A stretch of DNA of 20,985 nt from an uncultured Collinsella sp. (GTDB lineage: Bacteria; Actinomycetota; Coriobacteriia; Coriobacteriales; Coriobacteriaceae), in assembly GCA_958427975.1 (NCBI GenBank), contig CAUAEH010000033.1, positions 1 to 20,985 on the forward strand, given 5' to 3'. Position numbers and translations under genes: made by a program. Of this stretch, positions 1-7,783 are shown in pieces. Position 1 is the first letter of the stretch. Each line of letters starts with the position of its first letter. The notes under the pieces are model-generated. The model was given only the letters and a program-made list of their open reading frames with translations. It ran no database searches and was not told the origin of the DNA.

Positions 1-2
1 GC

Positions 3-578
3 GGCGCCGAGTCGTTTACCGGCAATTCGCTTATGGTCTGCGCACTCAAGAGCAAAAAGATCACCCTGGTTCAGATGCTTAAGGCCTGGGTCGTCGTGTG
101 GGTCGGCAATTTTGTCGGTGCCCTGTTCATCGTCTTTTTGGTGTACATGGCCGGCATCTATAAGCTCAACGGCGAGGCGGTCGCCAACTCCATGGTGAGC
201 GTCGCCGCCGGCAAGGTGACGATCGACTGGGTGATGATCTTCTTCCGCGGCATCCTGTGCAACATCTTTGTGTGCCTGGCCGTGTGGATCGGTACCGCCG
301 GTAAGACCGTGGTCGATAAGGTTGTGGGCATTCTGCTGCCCATCGCCGCCTTTGTGGCCTGCGGTTTTGAGCACTGCGTCGCCAACATGTACTTTTTGCC
401 TATGGGTGCCGTGATGCACGCGTGCGGCTATGGTGCCGACGTCGCCGGCGCCGATGCGCTCAACGCTGCGGGCATTGCGTTTAACTTGTCCGCCGCCACG
501 CTGGGCAACATCGTGGGCGGCGCGGTTCTGATCGCGCTCGGCTACTGGTTTGTCTACGCCAAGAAGTCCGAGGCGTAA
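3..578 (+). CDS. Formate/nitrite transporter (FNT) family channel, C-terminal part (5' end outside window)
   Basis: Reading frame open from the window edge; the true start lies upstream. FNT proteins are pentameric membrane channels that pass formate, nitrite or similar small anions. The visible part begins with GAESFTGNSLM, which resembles the GAELFTGN-type loop after the second helix of the family. Several hydrophobic segments follow. The segment CNIFVCLAVWIGTAGKTVVDK and then GFEHCVANMYFLPMG (His codon 372-374) match the second half of FocA-like channels, where the central histidine gates the pore. The C-terminus is short and ends AKKSEA. About 190 residues are visible of the roughly 270 usual for the family. 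A strong terminator follows. Formate is the likely substrate because a molybdopterin oxidoreductase and Sec genes follow, but nitrite or another anion cannot be excluded from this fragment. Confidence 0.88.
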   Translation, partial: GAESFTGNSLMVCALKSKKITLVQMLKAWVVVWVGNFVGALFIVFLVYMAGIYKLNGEAVANSMVSVAAGKVTIDWVMIFFRGILCNIFVCLAVWIGTAGKTVVDKVVGILLPIAAFVACGFEHCVANMYFLPMGAVMHACGYGADVAGADALNAAGIAFNLSAATLGNIVGGAVLIALGYWFVYAKKSEA

Positions 579-599
579 AGTACCGCCTGTTTGACGTTG

Positions 600-635
600 G
601 CCTCCCGCGGGGCGTTGCCGTGCGGGAGGCTTTTT
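600..635 (+). terminator. Intrinsic terminator after the FNT channel gene
   Basis: Perfect 9-bp stem GCCTCCCGC (600-608) with GCGGGAGGC (622-630), followed by TTTTT. It sits 21 bp after the channel stop codon and separates that gene from the molybdopterin oxidoreductase. Confidence 0.9.
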
Positions 636-699
636 GGGTCTGGGGCTCGTTGCCGGGCTTTTGGCCTGTTGTGTTTGGCTGATGAAAGGGGTAATCGAG

Positions 700-2817
700 A
701 TGGCATCTGCTGTGAAGCGTGACGGTCGCGCCGTGGTGACCACATGCGGGGGATGCTATGCCGATTGCGCCTTTGCGGCCCATGTTGAGGATGGGCGTGT
801 GGTGGCTGAGCTGCCGGTTGCGGGGCATCCGTGCGCGGCGCGTGCCCTGTGCGCCCGCGGACGGCATCGCCTGGCAATGCCGTTTGACGAGCGCGACCGG
901 ATTTTGCATCCCATGCGCCGCCGAGCTGATGGCTCGGGGTTTGATGCGATTACCTGGGACGAGGCGTTTGCTCAGATTGCCGAGCGCCTTTTGGGGATTG
1001 TTGACGGGCATGGTCCGCGCGCGCTGGGCATGACGCTCGGCGTTCCCTCGTTCGACCGCTACTGGGCGTATCGCTTTATGCATGCGCTGGGCTCGCCCAA
1101 CGTGTACGGTGCCGATGGCGCCTGCGAGGTAAGCCGACTTACCGGTTGGGAGCACAGCCTGGGCTATAGTCCCGCCTCCGATCTGGCGCATACCGATTGC
1201 ATCATGTACCTGGGGCGTTCCATCGTCGATTCGTCGACGATGGGGGCCGTCGATGCGCTCAACGATGCCCGTCGCCGTGGGGCGAAGATTATCGTGGTCG
1301 ACCCCCGGCGCAGCGGCTCGGCTGCTATTGCCGATCGCTGGCTGCGCGTGCGCCCGGGCTGTGACCTGGCCTTGCTGCTGGGCATCGCCCACGTGCTGAT
1401 TGCCGAGGACTTGTACGACCACGAGTTCGTTGCCCGCTATACCACGGGTTTTGACGAGCTGGCGCAGGCGGCCCGTGCTTGGACGCCCGAGTGGGCCGAG
1501 TCGATGTGCGACGTGCCGGCCGCAGAGATTGTCGCCACGGCGCGCGATCTAGCTGCCGCCGCGCCTGCCGCTGTGGTGGATGCGGGCTTTCATGGCGGCA
1601 TCGGTATCGCGTATGCCAATAGCACCCAGACCGCGCGCGCTATTTGCTTGGTCGATGTGCTGCTGGGCTGCATCGGGCATGAGGGCGGTGCGCTCAATCC
1701 GCCCACGCCGCTTGTATTGGGCGACCTTGATCCCATGCGCTTTGCGACGCCGCCGGTGCCGCGCGAGCCCAAGTTGGGGTCCGAGCGCTATCCACTGGTC
1801 GATCCGGTGCGCGGCCTGTGCACGACCATCGGTCAGTCGATTCTGGCCGGCGATTTGCGTGGACTCATCGTCTATGCCAGTAACCCCGGTGCGGGCTATG
1901 GCAATGCGCAGGCTTGGTTGGGCATCTTGCAGCAGCTCGACTTGCTCGTGACGATTGATATTCGCTGGTCTGAGACAGCGCGCGCTTCTGACTTCGTGCT
2001 GCCCGATGTGACGTATCTTGAGGCCGACCGCGGCGTGGGCACGGTCGTGGGCGCCAACGATGCGCGCGTGTTCTACCGCAACGCCGTGCTGCCCGTGCAG
2101 CATGACGACACACGTCCCGGTCGGGAGATTTTTGCCGGTCTGGCGCAGGCGTGTGGCGTGGGCGAGTACTTCCAGTTTACGTCTGACGATCTGGCGGCTG
2201 CCCAGGTGGCGCCGTTTGGAATTGACCTCGCTGCGCTTAAGGAGCGCGGTTGGGCCGATACGGGCGTGCCGCTGCCGTCGCGCACGGGTGAGCCGGCGAT
2301 TCCCCTGGATGGCGGCAAAATTGCGCTGGCAAGCGACGTATGGGAACGAGCCGGCCTGGGTTGTGTACCCAACTGGATCGCTCCCATGGTGGAGCCTGGC
2401 CCGGGGATGTTTCGCCTCATTAGCGGCAACCGTCCCTTTGAGTCGCATACCTCGCGCAGGCTCGCGGCCCAAGGTGCCGCCGAGGCTGGGTCGGACCTGG
2501 ATGCCGTGCAGATGAATGCCGATGCTGCTGCGCACATGGGCATCGCCGACGGCGAGATCGTCGAACTCGTGAGCGACATGGGCCGCGACCGCGTGCGCGT
2601 GGAGACGACGCCGTATCTGCATCCGGCGTGCATCTTCACCTCGGCCGCCCCCGGCGGACGTTCGTTTGGCGCCGATGCCGGCGGCGCTCAGGCCTTGGGC
2701 GTCGGCCCACTCGACCATACACCGTTGCGTTGGGACCCATTGACGGGCGCCGCGCTCACCCAGGAAAACGCCGTTCGCGTGGAAAATATTGTCGCGCGCG
2801 GGGATAATGACGAGTAA
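700..2817 (+). CDS. Molybdopterin-dependent oxidoreductase (DMSO reductase / formate dehydrogenase superfamily), Cys-type
   Basis: A 705-residue catalytic subunit. The N-terminus has the 4Fe-4S binding pattern C16-x2-C19-x3-C23 with the fourth ligand at C51 in LCARGR. The molybdopterin oxidoreductase domain follows (ITWDEAF near 84-90, VVDPRRS, NPGAGYGNAQ), and the C-terminal part after about residue 590 fits the dinucleotide-binding domain (SGNRPFESHTS onward). The residue expected to bind Mo is C142 in GACEVSRLTG, so a cysteine and not selenocysteine. No Tat or Sec signal is visible, which suggests a cytoplasmic enzyme. The ATG at 700 was chosen because GAAAGGGG precedes it with about 8 nt spacing; the frame is open further upstream, but that part overlaps the preceding terminator. 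selA starts 52 nt downstream. The substrate is unknown: formate dehydrogenase-like or polysulfide/thiosulfate reductase-like activities are both possible, and no partner subunits are visible in the window. Confidence 0.85.
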   Translation: MASAVKRDGRAVVTTCGGCYADCAFAAHVEDGRVVAELPVAGHPCAARALCARGRHRLAMPFDERDRILHPMRRRADGSGFDAITWDEAFAQIAERLLGIVDGHGPRALGMTLGVPSFDRYWAYRFMHALGSPNVYGADGACEVSRLTGWEHSLGYSPASDLAHTDCIMYLGRSIVDSSTMGAVDALNDARRRGAKIIVVDPRRSGSAAIADRWLRVRPGCDLALLLGIAHVLIAEDLYDHEFVARYTTGFDELAQAARAWTPEWAESMCDVPAAEIVATARDLAAAAPAAVVDAGFHGGIGIAYANSTQTARAICLVDVLLGCIGHEGGALNPPTPLVLGDLDPMRFATPPVPREPKLGSERYPLVDPVRGLCTTIGQSILAGDLRGLIVYASNPGAGYGNAQAWLGILQQLDLLVTIDIRWSETARASDFVLPDVTYLEADRGVGTVVGANDARVFYRNAVLPVQHDDTRPGREIFAGLAQACGVGEYFQFTSDDLAAAQVAPFGIDLAALKERGWADTGVPLPSRTGEPAIPLDGGKIALASDVWERAGLGCVPNWIAPMVEPGPGMFRLISGNRPFESHTSRRLAAQGAAEAGSDLDAVQMNADAAAHMGIADGEIVELVSDMGRDRVRVETTPYLHPACIFTSAAPGGRSFGADAGGAQALGVGPLDHTPLRWDPLTGAALTQENAVRVENIVARGDNDE

Positions 2818-2869
2818 TTGACTCAGCTGATGTATTCGACTGATCCACGTTTCTTTTGAAAGGCTGCAC

Positions 2870-4327
2870 ATGAGCGATAGCCAGAACATGTCCGATGAGG
2901 TGCGCGCCCGCCTGCGCGCCATTCCTTCCGTCAACGAGCTGCTTGCCGAGTGGCCGGTGGTGAAGGCGGCGGGGGAGACCTGCGGCGCGGTGGTCCATGC
3001 TGCCGTGACGGCTGAGCTCGACGAGGAGCGCGCCGCCATTCGCGCCGGTGCCGCCCCGCGCTCTAAGCGCGACCTGGCCTCGGCGATCGAGTGGCGTGCG
3101 CATCGATCCGCGCTGCCGAGCCTGCGTCCTGCCGTCAACGCCACGGGCGTGGTCATCCATACCAACTTGGGCCGCGCCCCGCTCGCGGAGTCGGCGGCAA
3201 AGGCCGTGGCCGAGGTCGCGCGCGGGTACAGCACGCTCGAGTACAGTGTGGACACTTGTTCGCGCGGGTCGCGCAAGGAGCACGCCGCGCAGCTGATCCG
3301 CTCACTCACCGGTGCCGAGGACGCGCTCGTGGTCAACAACAACGCCGCCGCTGTGCTGCTGGTGCTGGCGACTCACGCCGCGGGCAAGGAAGTCATCGTC
3401 AGTCGCGGCGAGCTTGTCGAGATCGGCGGCAGCTTCCGTATCCCCGATGTTATGGAGGCCTCGGGTGCCAAGCTCGTTGAGGTCGGGGCCACCAACCGCA
3501 CGCATTTGAGCGACTACGAGCGCGCCATCACGCCCGATACGGCGATGATCCTCAAGGTCCATCCTTCCAACTATCGCATCGAGGGTTTCCACGAGGAGGT
3601 GGGTTCTCGGGAGCTTGCGGCGCTTGCTCACAAGCATGGCCTGCTGTTCTACGAGGACCAGGGCTCAGGCGCGCTGTTGCCCGACGACATCCTGGTGCGC
3701 GGAGGCGAAGAAACCACGCCGGCTTCGGTCGCGGCGGGGCTCGATCTGGTGTCGTGCTCGGGCGATAAACTGCTTGGTGCCGCACAGGCGGGCATTATCA
3801 TGGGCCGTCGCAATCTGGTCCAGGCCTGTGGATCACATCCGCTTATGCGTGCCTTGCGCCCGGGCAAACTGGCTCTGTCGGCGCTCGAGGCCACGCTGCG
3901 TATCTACATGGACGGCGCCGACGTTGCCCATCGCGATATTCCGGTGCTCAGCATGCTTACGCTGCCGCAGGCCCATTTGGAGCGACGTGCCCGCAAGCTT
4001 CGCGATCGTATGGTCGCCGGGCTCGATAAGGCCGGTTGCCCGTGCGCCGTTCAGGTGGAGATCGTCGAGGAGTCGTCGACTCCCGGTGGCGGCTCGCTGC
4101 CTACCGTGGAGCTGCCCACGATGTGCGTTGCCGTGCGTCTTGTTGACGAGCGCCTGACGGTCGACGCGCTCAAGCGCTCGCTTGTCCAGGACTTCGACAC
4201 GCCGGTCGTCACGCGCACCTCGCACGATCGCATTTTGTTTGACGTCCGTACGCTTGTGGGCGACCGCGATATCGAGACGGCGGCGTCGACACTTGCCGCA
4301 TGCGTTAAGAAGGCGATTGCTCGATGA
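2870..4327 (+). CDS. selA: L-seryl-tRNA(Sec) selenium transferase (selenocysteine synthase)
   Basis: SelA converts Ser-tRNA(Sec) to Sec-tRNA(Sec) using selenophosphate and pyridoxal phosphate, as a large homodecamer in the cytosol in the enzymes studied. The protein has 485 residues, against about 463 in E. coli. The N-terminal region (IPSVNELL) and PNATGV-like segment (PAVNATGVVIHTNLGRAPL) match the family. The PLP lysine is K300 in SCSGDKLLGAAQAGII, equivalent to K295 of E. coli SelA. The C-terminal domain ends in TSHDRILFDVRTLVGDRD, typical of SelA. The start ATG at 2870 is preceded by GAAAGG at suitable spacing. It overlaps selB by 4 nt (ATGA), which indicates translational coupling, and the tRNA-Sec gene follows selB. 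Cluster order selA-selB-selC makes this assignment secure. Confidence 0.97.
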   Translation: MSDSQNMSDEVRARLRAIPSVNELLAEWPVVKAAGETCGAVVHAAVTAELDEERAAIRAGAAPRSKRDLASAIEWRAHRSALPSLRPAVNATGVVIHTNLGRAPLAESAAKAVAEVARGYSTLEYSVDTCSRGSRKEHAAQLIRSLTGAEDALVVNNNAAAVLLVLATHAAGKEVIVSRGELVEIGGSFRIPDVMEASGAKLVEVGATNRTHLSDYERAITPDTAMILKVHPSNYRIEGFHEEVGSRELAALAHKHGLLFYEDQGSGALLPDDILVRGGEETTPASVAAGLDLVSCSGDKLLGAAQAGIIMGRRNLVQACGSHPLMRALRPGKLALSALEATLRIYMDGADVAHRDIPVLSMLTLPQAHLERRARKLRDRMVAGLDKAGCPCAVQVEIVEESSTPGGGSLPTVELPTMCVAVRLVDERLTVDALKRSLVQDFDTPVVTRTSHDRILFDVRTLVGDRDIETAASTLAACVKKAIAR

Positions 4328-6291
4328 GTGAGGTTCAGGCGCTGGTGGAGTGTCCCGTTATCGTTGGCACGGCGGGCCACGTTGACCACGGTAAGTCGGC
4401 GTTGATCGAGGCGCTGACCGGCAAGAATCCCGATCGTCTGGAGGTCGAACGCCGTCGCGGCATGACGGTGGAGCTGGGCTTTGGCGAGCTGGCGCTGCCG
4501 AGTGGCAAGATCGTTGGCCTGGTCGACGTGCCGGGCCACGCGCATTACCTGCGCGCCATGGTGCAGGGTGCCACGGGCATCGACGTTGCCGTGCTGGTGG
4601 TTTCGGCCGTCGAGGGCGTGATGCCGCAGACCCGCGAGCACGTGCATGTGCTGGAGCTGCTGGGCGTCACGCATATGGTGGTCGCGCTGACGATGTGTGA
4701 TCTGGCCGACGCCGAGATGACCGAGCTTGCCGAGCTCGATGTCGATGACTTTTTGTCGGGTACTGTGTTTGCGGGCGCGCCAATTGTGCCCGTGTCGTCC
4801 AAGACCGGCGCGGGAATCGATAACCTGCTGGTTGCGCTCGACGAGCAGGTTGCCGCTTGCTGGGATGCCTGCCGTGCTCGTGCCGAGCTCACCGATGCCG
4901 CACCGCGTCTGCCCATCGACCGTTGCTTTACGATCAAGGGCGCCGGTACCGTGGTGACGGGAACGCTGCACGATGCGCCCGTCGCGGTGGGGGATGAGCT
5001 TGTCGCGCTGCCGTCGCGTACGGCCTGTCGCGTGCGTGGGATTCAGGTGCATGGCGATACACTGCGGGCGTTGCCCGGTCAGCGTGTGGCGCTCAACTTG
5101 GTGGGCGATGCCGTCGCCGCGCTCGATCGCGGTGAGATGCTCGGCGTGGCGGGCCGCTTTGGCCAGACGATGCGATTTATGATGGCGTTTACGTATTTGG
5201 GTCGCGAGGGAGCCAAGCCGCGCGTGCTCGAGTCGGGCGCGCGTGTGCACGTGATGGCGGGTACGGCCGAGGTTGTCGGCCGCATCATGCTTTTGGAGGG
5301 CGAGGCCCCCATGGCGGTGGGCGAGACCCGTACCGTGCAGGTGCGCTTGGAGGAGCCGCTGCCGCTGCGAGCCGGAGACCATGCCGTGGTGCTCTCATAT
5401 TCGCCCGTGATGCTCATTGGTGGCGGGCGTGTGCTGCTTTCGCGTTGCCGTCGTTCGCGCGAGCTTGCCGAAGGAGAGCGTGCGCTGTATGTGGCGCTTG
5501 AGGCCGGCGATACCGCCGCTGGTGTTGAGGCGTGGCTGGCGCTGCAGACGTTGCCGGTCGTGGCTGCCGACGTTGCCGCGGCGCTGGATCTTGTTTCCGG
5601 TGGAGTCGATGCCGCGCTGAACGAGTTGGTGGCGCGAGGTGCTGTGTGCGAGCTTGCCGGCTCGGATGGCTCGCTGTATGCAGATGCTTCCGTGCTCGAT
5701 GCCGCGATGGATGCACTGGCGGCGACCCTGTCAGCCATGCACGCGGCGGCCCCCAAGGAGACAGGCTTTACGCCCGGCGCGGTCGCCCATGCTGCCTGGC
5801 CCGCTGCGGATGAAGGCGTTGCCGCGGCTCTGATTGCCGAGGGCTGCTCGCGTGGCGTGTGCGCCGCCGAGGGCGCCGAGGTATTCGATCCGCATTCGGC
5901 CGCCGCGGCGGCACGCGTGGTGCGAGAGGCTTGCGAGCGGATCGTCGCGCTGCTTGACGAGGCCGGTCTGGATGCACCGGCGCTTCCCGAGGTGGGCGAA
6001 CGGCTGCAGCTCGGCCGCGACACTATGACGCGCGCCCTGCGCGAGCTTTCGCTCAACCGCTCGATCGTTAAGGTCGAGCGCGACGTTGCCCTGTCCGCTG
6101 CCGCCGAGGCCCATGCGCGCGAACTCGCCGCCGCCGCCATTGAGGCAGCCGGCGGCGCTGCCACCACGAGCGTGCTGCGCGAGGCCCTGGGTGTGTCGCG
6201 CAAACGCGCCATCAGCATCTTGGAGCACCTTGATGCCGTGCGCTTTACGGTGCTCGACAAGGACGCCGGCGGCCTGAGGTCCCTACGCTAG
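4324..6291 (+). CDS. selB: Selenocysteine-specific elongation factor SelB
   Basis: SelB is the GTPase that delivers Sec-tRNA(Sec) to UGA codons that carry a SECIS hairpin. At 655 residues it fits bacterial SelB. The GTPase domain shows G1 GHVDHGKS (18-25), G3 DVPGH (68-72) and G5 SSKTG, then beta-barrel domains II and III (RCFTIKGAGTVVTGTLHDAPV is the typical domain II start). From about residue 400 to the end come the winged-helix repeats that bind SECIS RNA; this half is alanine-rich, and the last wing contains VLREALGVSRKRAISILEHLD. The G4 motif reads T123-M124-C125-D126, where a lysine is usual in place of M124. Start overlaps the selA stop by 4 nt. The tRNA-Sec gene begins 36 nt after the stop codon. 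No other translation factor GTPase has the C-terminal winged-helix array, so the call is firm. Confidence 0.96.
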   Translation: MSEVQALVECPVIVGTAGHVDHGKSALIEALTGKNPDRLEVERRRGMTVELGFGELALPSGKIVGLVDVPGHAHYLRAMVQGATGIDVAVLVVSAVEGVMPQTREHVHVLELLGVTHMVVALTMCDLADAEMTELAELDVDDFLSGTVFAGAPIVPVSSKTGAGIDNLLVALDEQVAACWDACRARAELTDAAPRLPIDRCFTIKGAGTVVTGTLHDAPVAVGDELVALPSRTACRVRGIQVHGDTLRALPGQRVALNLVGDAVAALDRGEMLGVAGRFGQTMRFMMAFTYLGREGAKPRVLESGARVHVMAGTAEVVGRIMLLEGEAPMAVGETRTVQVRLEEPLPLRAGDHAVVLSYSPVMLIGGGRVLLSRCRRSRELAEGERALYVALEAGDTAAGVEAWLALQTLPVVAADVAAALDLVSGGVDAALNELVARGAVCELAGSDGSLYADASVLDAAMDALAATLSAMHAAAPKETGFTPGAVAHAAWPAADEGVAAALIAEGCSRGVCAAEGAEVFDPHSAAAAARVVREACERIVALLDEAGLDAPALPEVGERLQLGRDTMTRALRELSLNRSIVKVERDVALSAAAEAHARELAAAAIEAAGGAATTSVLREALGVSRKRAISILEHLDAVRFTVLDKDAGGLRSLR

Positions 6292-6306
6292 ATTGGCTGC
6301 TCGGTT

Positions 6307-6315
6307 TGGTAAAAT
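6307..6315 (+). promoter_or_regulatory. Candidate extended -10 promoter for tRNA-Sec
   Basis: TGG followed by TAAAAT (6310-6315) gives an extended -10 element in the short gap between selB and the tRNA. A start about 7 nt downstream (near 6322) would leave only a few leader bases before the tRNA 5' end at 6328. No convincing -35 box is seen. The same GTTTGGTA string occurs before the hydroxylase FAD-subunit gene (9355-9362). Confidence 0.5.
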
Positions 6316-6327
6316 ACCGCCGCACTT

Positions 6328-6424
6328 GGGAACGGATGGGCTCCGGTGGGCTCCGCGGTCCTCAAAACCGTTGCGAGGCGTGCAAAACGTCTTGGATGTG
6401 TTCGATTCACATACGTTCCCGCCA
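6328..6424 (+). tRNA. selC: tRNA-Sec (anticodon UCA)
   Basis: A 97-nt gene with encoded CCA (6422-6424) and discriminator G6421. Acceptor stem GGGAACG (6328-6334) pairs with CGTTCCC (6414-6420). The eighth pair expected in bacterial tRNA-Sec would be G6335 with A6413, a mismatch. The D arm has the Sec-type 6-bp stem GGGCTC/GGGCTC (6338-6343, 6348-6353, two G-U pairs) with a 4-nt loop CGGT. The anticodon stem GCGGT/ACCGT (6355-6359, 6367-6371) closes the loop CCTCAAA with anticodon TCA at 6362-6364; position 33 is C (6361) instead of the near-universal U. The long variable arm is a 7-bp stem CGAGGCG/CGTCTTG (6374-6380, 6388-6394). T arm ATGTG/CACAT with loop TTCGATT. Location directly after selA-selB confirms identity. 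Confidence 0.96.
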
Positions 6425-6432
6425 TACGCTAC

Positions 6433-6488
6433 CAGCGCTTTTGTGCTCGCGGTCTTGCTGCGTGCCGCAAAGGCGCTGTTTTGTTTTT
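6433..6488 (+). terminator. Intrinsic terminator after tRNA-Sec
   Basis: CAGCGCTTTTG (6433-6443) pairs with CAAAGGCGCTG (6468-6478), 11 bp including one T-G pair, followed by TTTTGTTTTT. The 24-nt internal part can fold further. It would end the selA-selB-tRNA-Sec transcript. Confidence 0.82.
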
Positions 6489-6578
6489 GCACGAGCTTTT
6501 CGTAGCGCCGCTATTTCGGCGGCTGTATTTAGCTTCGTGCATCGGGTTTCGAGCATGCCGATGGGGGTGGTTTGCCGT

Positions 6579-7211
6579 ATGACTACCGTAAGACGGGCCG
6601 ATCTTTCTTGTGTCGTCCAAGCGGGCGGGTTGTCGTCGCGCATGGGCTGCGATAAGGCGCGCATGGCGTTTTGCGGTGAGCCGCTCATCGAGCGCGTGCT
6701 GGGTCGGCTGGCGCCAGTTGCCGGCGAGTTGGTCGTGACGACTTCGCGTCCCAGCGAGCTTGCCTATCTTGAGGAGCACGCGTTTGGCGGCCTGGTGCCG
6801 CGTGTGGTGGCGGACCTTGAAGGACCGGCGGGTGCCATGCGCGGCATCGCGAGCTCGTTGGCCGCGGCCCGATTGCCGCTCGTGGCCATCGTCGCCTGTG
6901 ATATGCCGTTTGTCTCGCCGGAACTTATCGGCGCGCTTGCCGATCGTGTTGAGGCCGAGGCGCTCGACGTGTGCGTGCCGTGCGAGGAGCGGGGGATTGA
7001 GCCGCTTTGCGCCGTCTGGCGCTGTGACGCGTGTGCGCCGGTTGCCCATGAGCTGCTCGCCTGCGACCGCCAGCGCATTCGCTGCCTGATCAATCGCGTT
7101 CAGGCTGGTTATATGGATGAACCGCAGATCGTTAAGGCCGCGGGCTCGACGCTCTGCTTCGAGAACGTCAATACGCCCGAGGAGTTTGCGGCGGCCGAGT
7201 TACTCGCCTAG
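6579..7211 (+). CDS. mobA: Molybdenum cofactor guanylyltransferase (MobA-like)
   Basis: MobA transfers GMP from GTP to molybdopterin to make the guanine dinucleotide cofactor needed by DMSO-reductase-family enzymes such as the one encoded at 700-2817. The 210-residue protein opens with the nucleotide-binding signature QAGGLSSRMGCDK (14-26). Then come GPAGAMRGI (82-90), the metal-binding CDMPF (D108), the MobA-type EPLCAVW and the C-terminal NVNTPEEF (196-203). The YgfJ/MocA cytidylyltransferase group is a related alternative, but EPLCAVW and NVNTPEE favour MobA. The ATG at 6579 was chosen because GGGGGTGG lies 8 nt upstream; in-frame ATGs at 6555 and 6561 lack that spacing, and a longer frame running back into the tRNA is not credible. 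The DUF3343 gene follows after 15 nt, so the two are probably co-transcribed. Confidence 0.88.
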   Translation: MTTVRRADLSCVVQAGGLSSRMGCDKARMAFCGEPLIERVLGRLAPVAGELVVTTSRPSELAYLEEHAFGGLVPRVVADLEGPAGAMRGIASSLAAARLPLVAIVACDMPFVSPELIGALADRVEAEALDVCVPCEERGIEPLCAVWRCDACAPVAHELLACDRQRIRCLINRVQAGYMDEPQIVKAAGSTLCFENVNTPEEFAAAELLA

Positions 7212-7226
7212 ACGATTGGAGTTGCC

Positions 7227-7622
7227 ATGTCTCACGATATTTGCCCCGACACGGGAGAGCCTTGCACTTGCGATGGTTCCGGGCCCTGTACCTGTGGCTG
7301 CGGTGGCTGTGGACATACTGCGGAAGAGGAAGCGGCCGCCGCGGCGTATCGTGAGGCACACCGCGAAGGCCCATCCGGTGATGCCCTCGACCACGAACGC
7401 AAGATTATCGTTTCGTTCGACAGCACCTTCGATGTGATGGAGTGCGAGCAGCTTTGCCTGGATGCCGGCGTGCCCGGGCGCATCATGCCGCTGCCCGGCT
7501 CCATCACCGCTGGCTGCGGGCTGTGCTGGGCCATGCCGTTCTCGGGCGATGCACTCGCCGCCTTTCGCGCCGCCACCGAAGGCCGCATAACCCCCGCCGA
7601 CTACCATCAGCTCGTCCTCTAA
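7227..7622 (+). CDS. DUF3343 family protein (putative Se/S carrier-like) with Cys-rich N-terminus
   Basis: A 131-residue protein. From about residue 59 onward it matches what I know of the DUF3343 family (named putative Se/S carrier-like): KIIVSFDSTFDVMECEQL, then GVPGRIMPLPGSITAGCGLCW with the signature cysteine C97 and an additional C100. The biochemical role of the family is not firmly established; comparative genomics links it to selenium use, including species with selenium-dependent molybdenum hydroxylases. Ahead of it lies an unusual 30-residue tail with seven cysteines (C6, C13, C15, C21, C23, C25, C28) plus H30, followed by an acidic/alanine linker. The tail could bind metal or selenium, but this is inference. 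Start ATG at 7227 has GGAG five nt upstream. It is 15 nt after mobA and near both Sec genes and the hydroxylase, which supports a selenium or molybdenum role. Confidence 0.85.
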   Translation: MSHDICPDTGEPCTCDGSGPCTCGCGGCGHTAEEEAAAAAYREAHREGPSGDALDHERKIIVSFDSTFDVMECEQLCLDAGVPGRIMPLPGSITAGCGLCWAMPFSGDALAAFRAATEGRITPADYHQLVL

Positions 7623-7630
7623 TCACCAAC

Positions 7631-7665
7631 ACCACCACAAAGGTGCCTGTCCCCAATGTGGTGGT
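7631..7665. repeat. REP-like hairpin between the DUF3343 gene and gdhA
   Basis: Perfect 9-bp inverted repeat ACCACCACA (7631-7639) and TGTGGTGGT (7657-7665) around a 17-nt loop containing GGTGCCTGTCCCC. No T-run follows, so it is not a standard terminator. The loop string resembles short palindromic repeats I recall from scattered bacterial genomes; only one copy lies in this window. It is the first item in the 257-bp gene-free stretch 7623-7879, which also holds four CGAAAC hexamers and the gdhA promoter region. Confidence 0.45.
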
Positions 7666-7783
7666 TCGGAACATGTGGACGAAACAGCTTCGAAACACGC
7701 GATTTGTTCGTCAGGTGCCCAAAAACGCTTCTACCTGCATCGTAATCAAAACGAAACATCTGCTCGTCGGCTTATGCGAAACT

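Noticed and set aside
700..2817. In-frame UGA selenocysteine codon in the Mo oxidoreductase
   Set aside because: The frame contains no TGA; the relevant position is cysteine.
1549..3342. 597-codon minus-strand frame, and similar ones at 481-1422, 4051-5382, 5079-6260, 7865-9121 and 13419-14777
   Set aside because: All lie opposite confidently identified genes and translate to compositionally biased sequence without domains.
6306..6578. N-terminal extension of mobA through the tRNA-Sec region
   Set aside because: It would translate the tRNA gene and its terminator; the MobA signature and ribosome site place the start at 6579.
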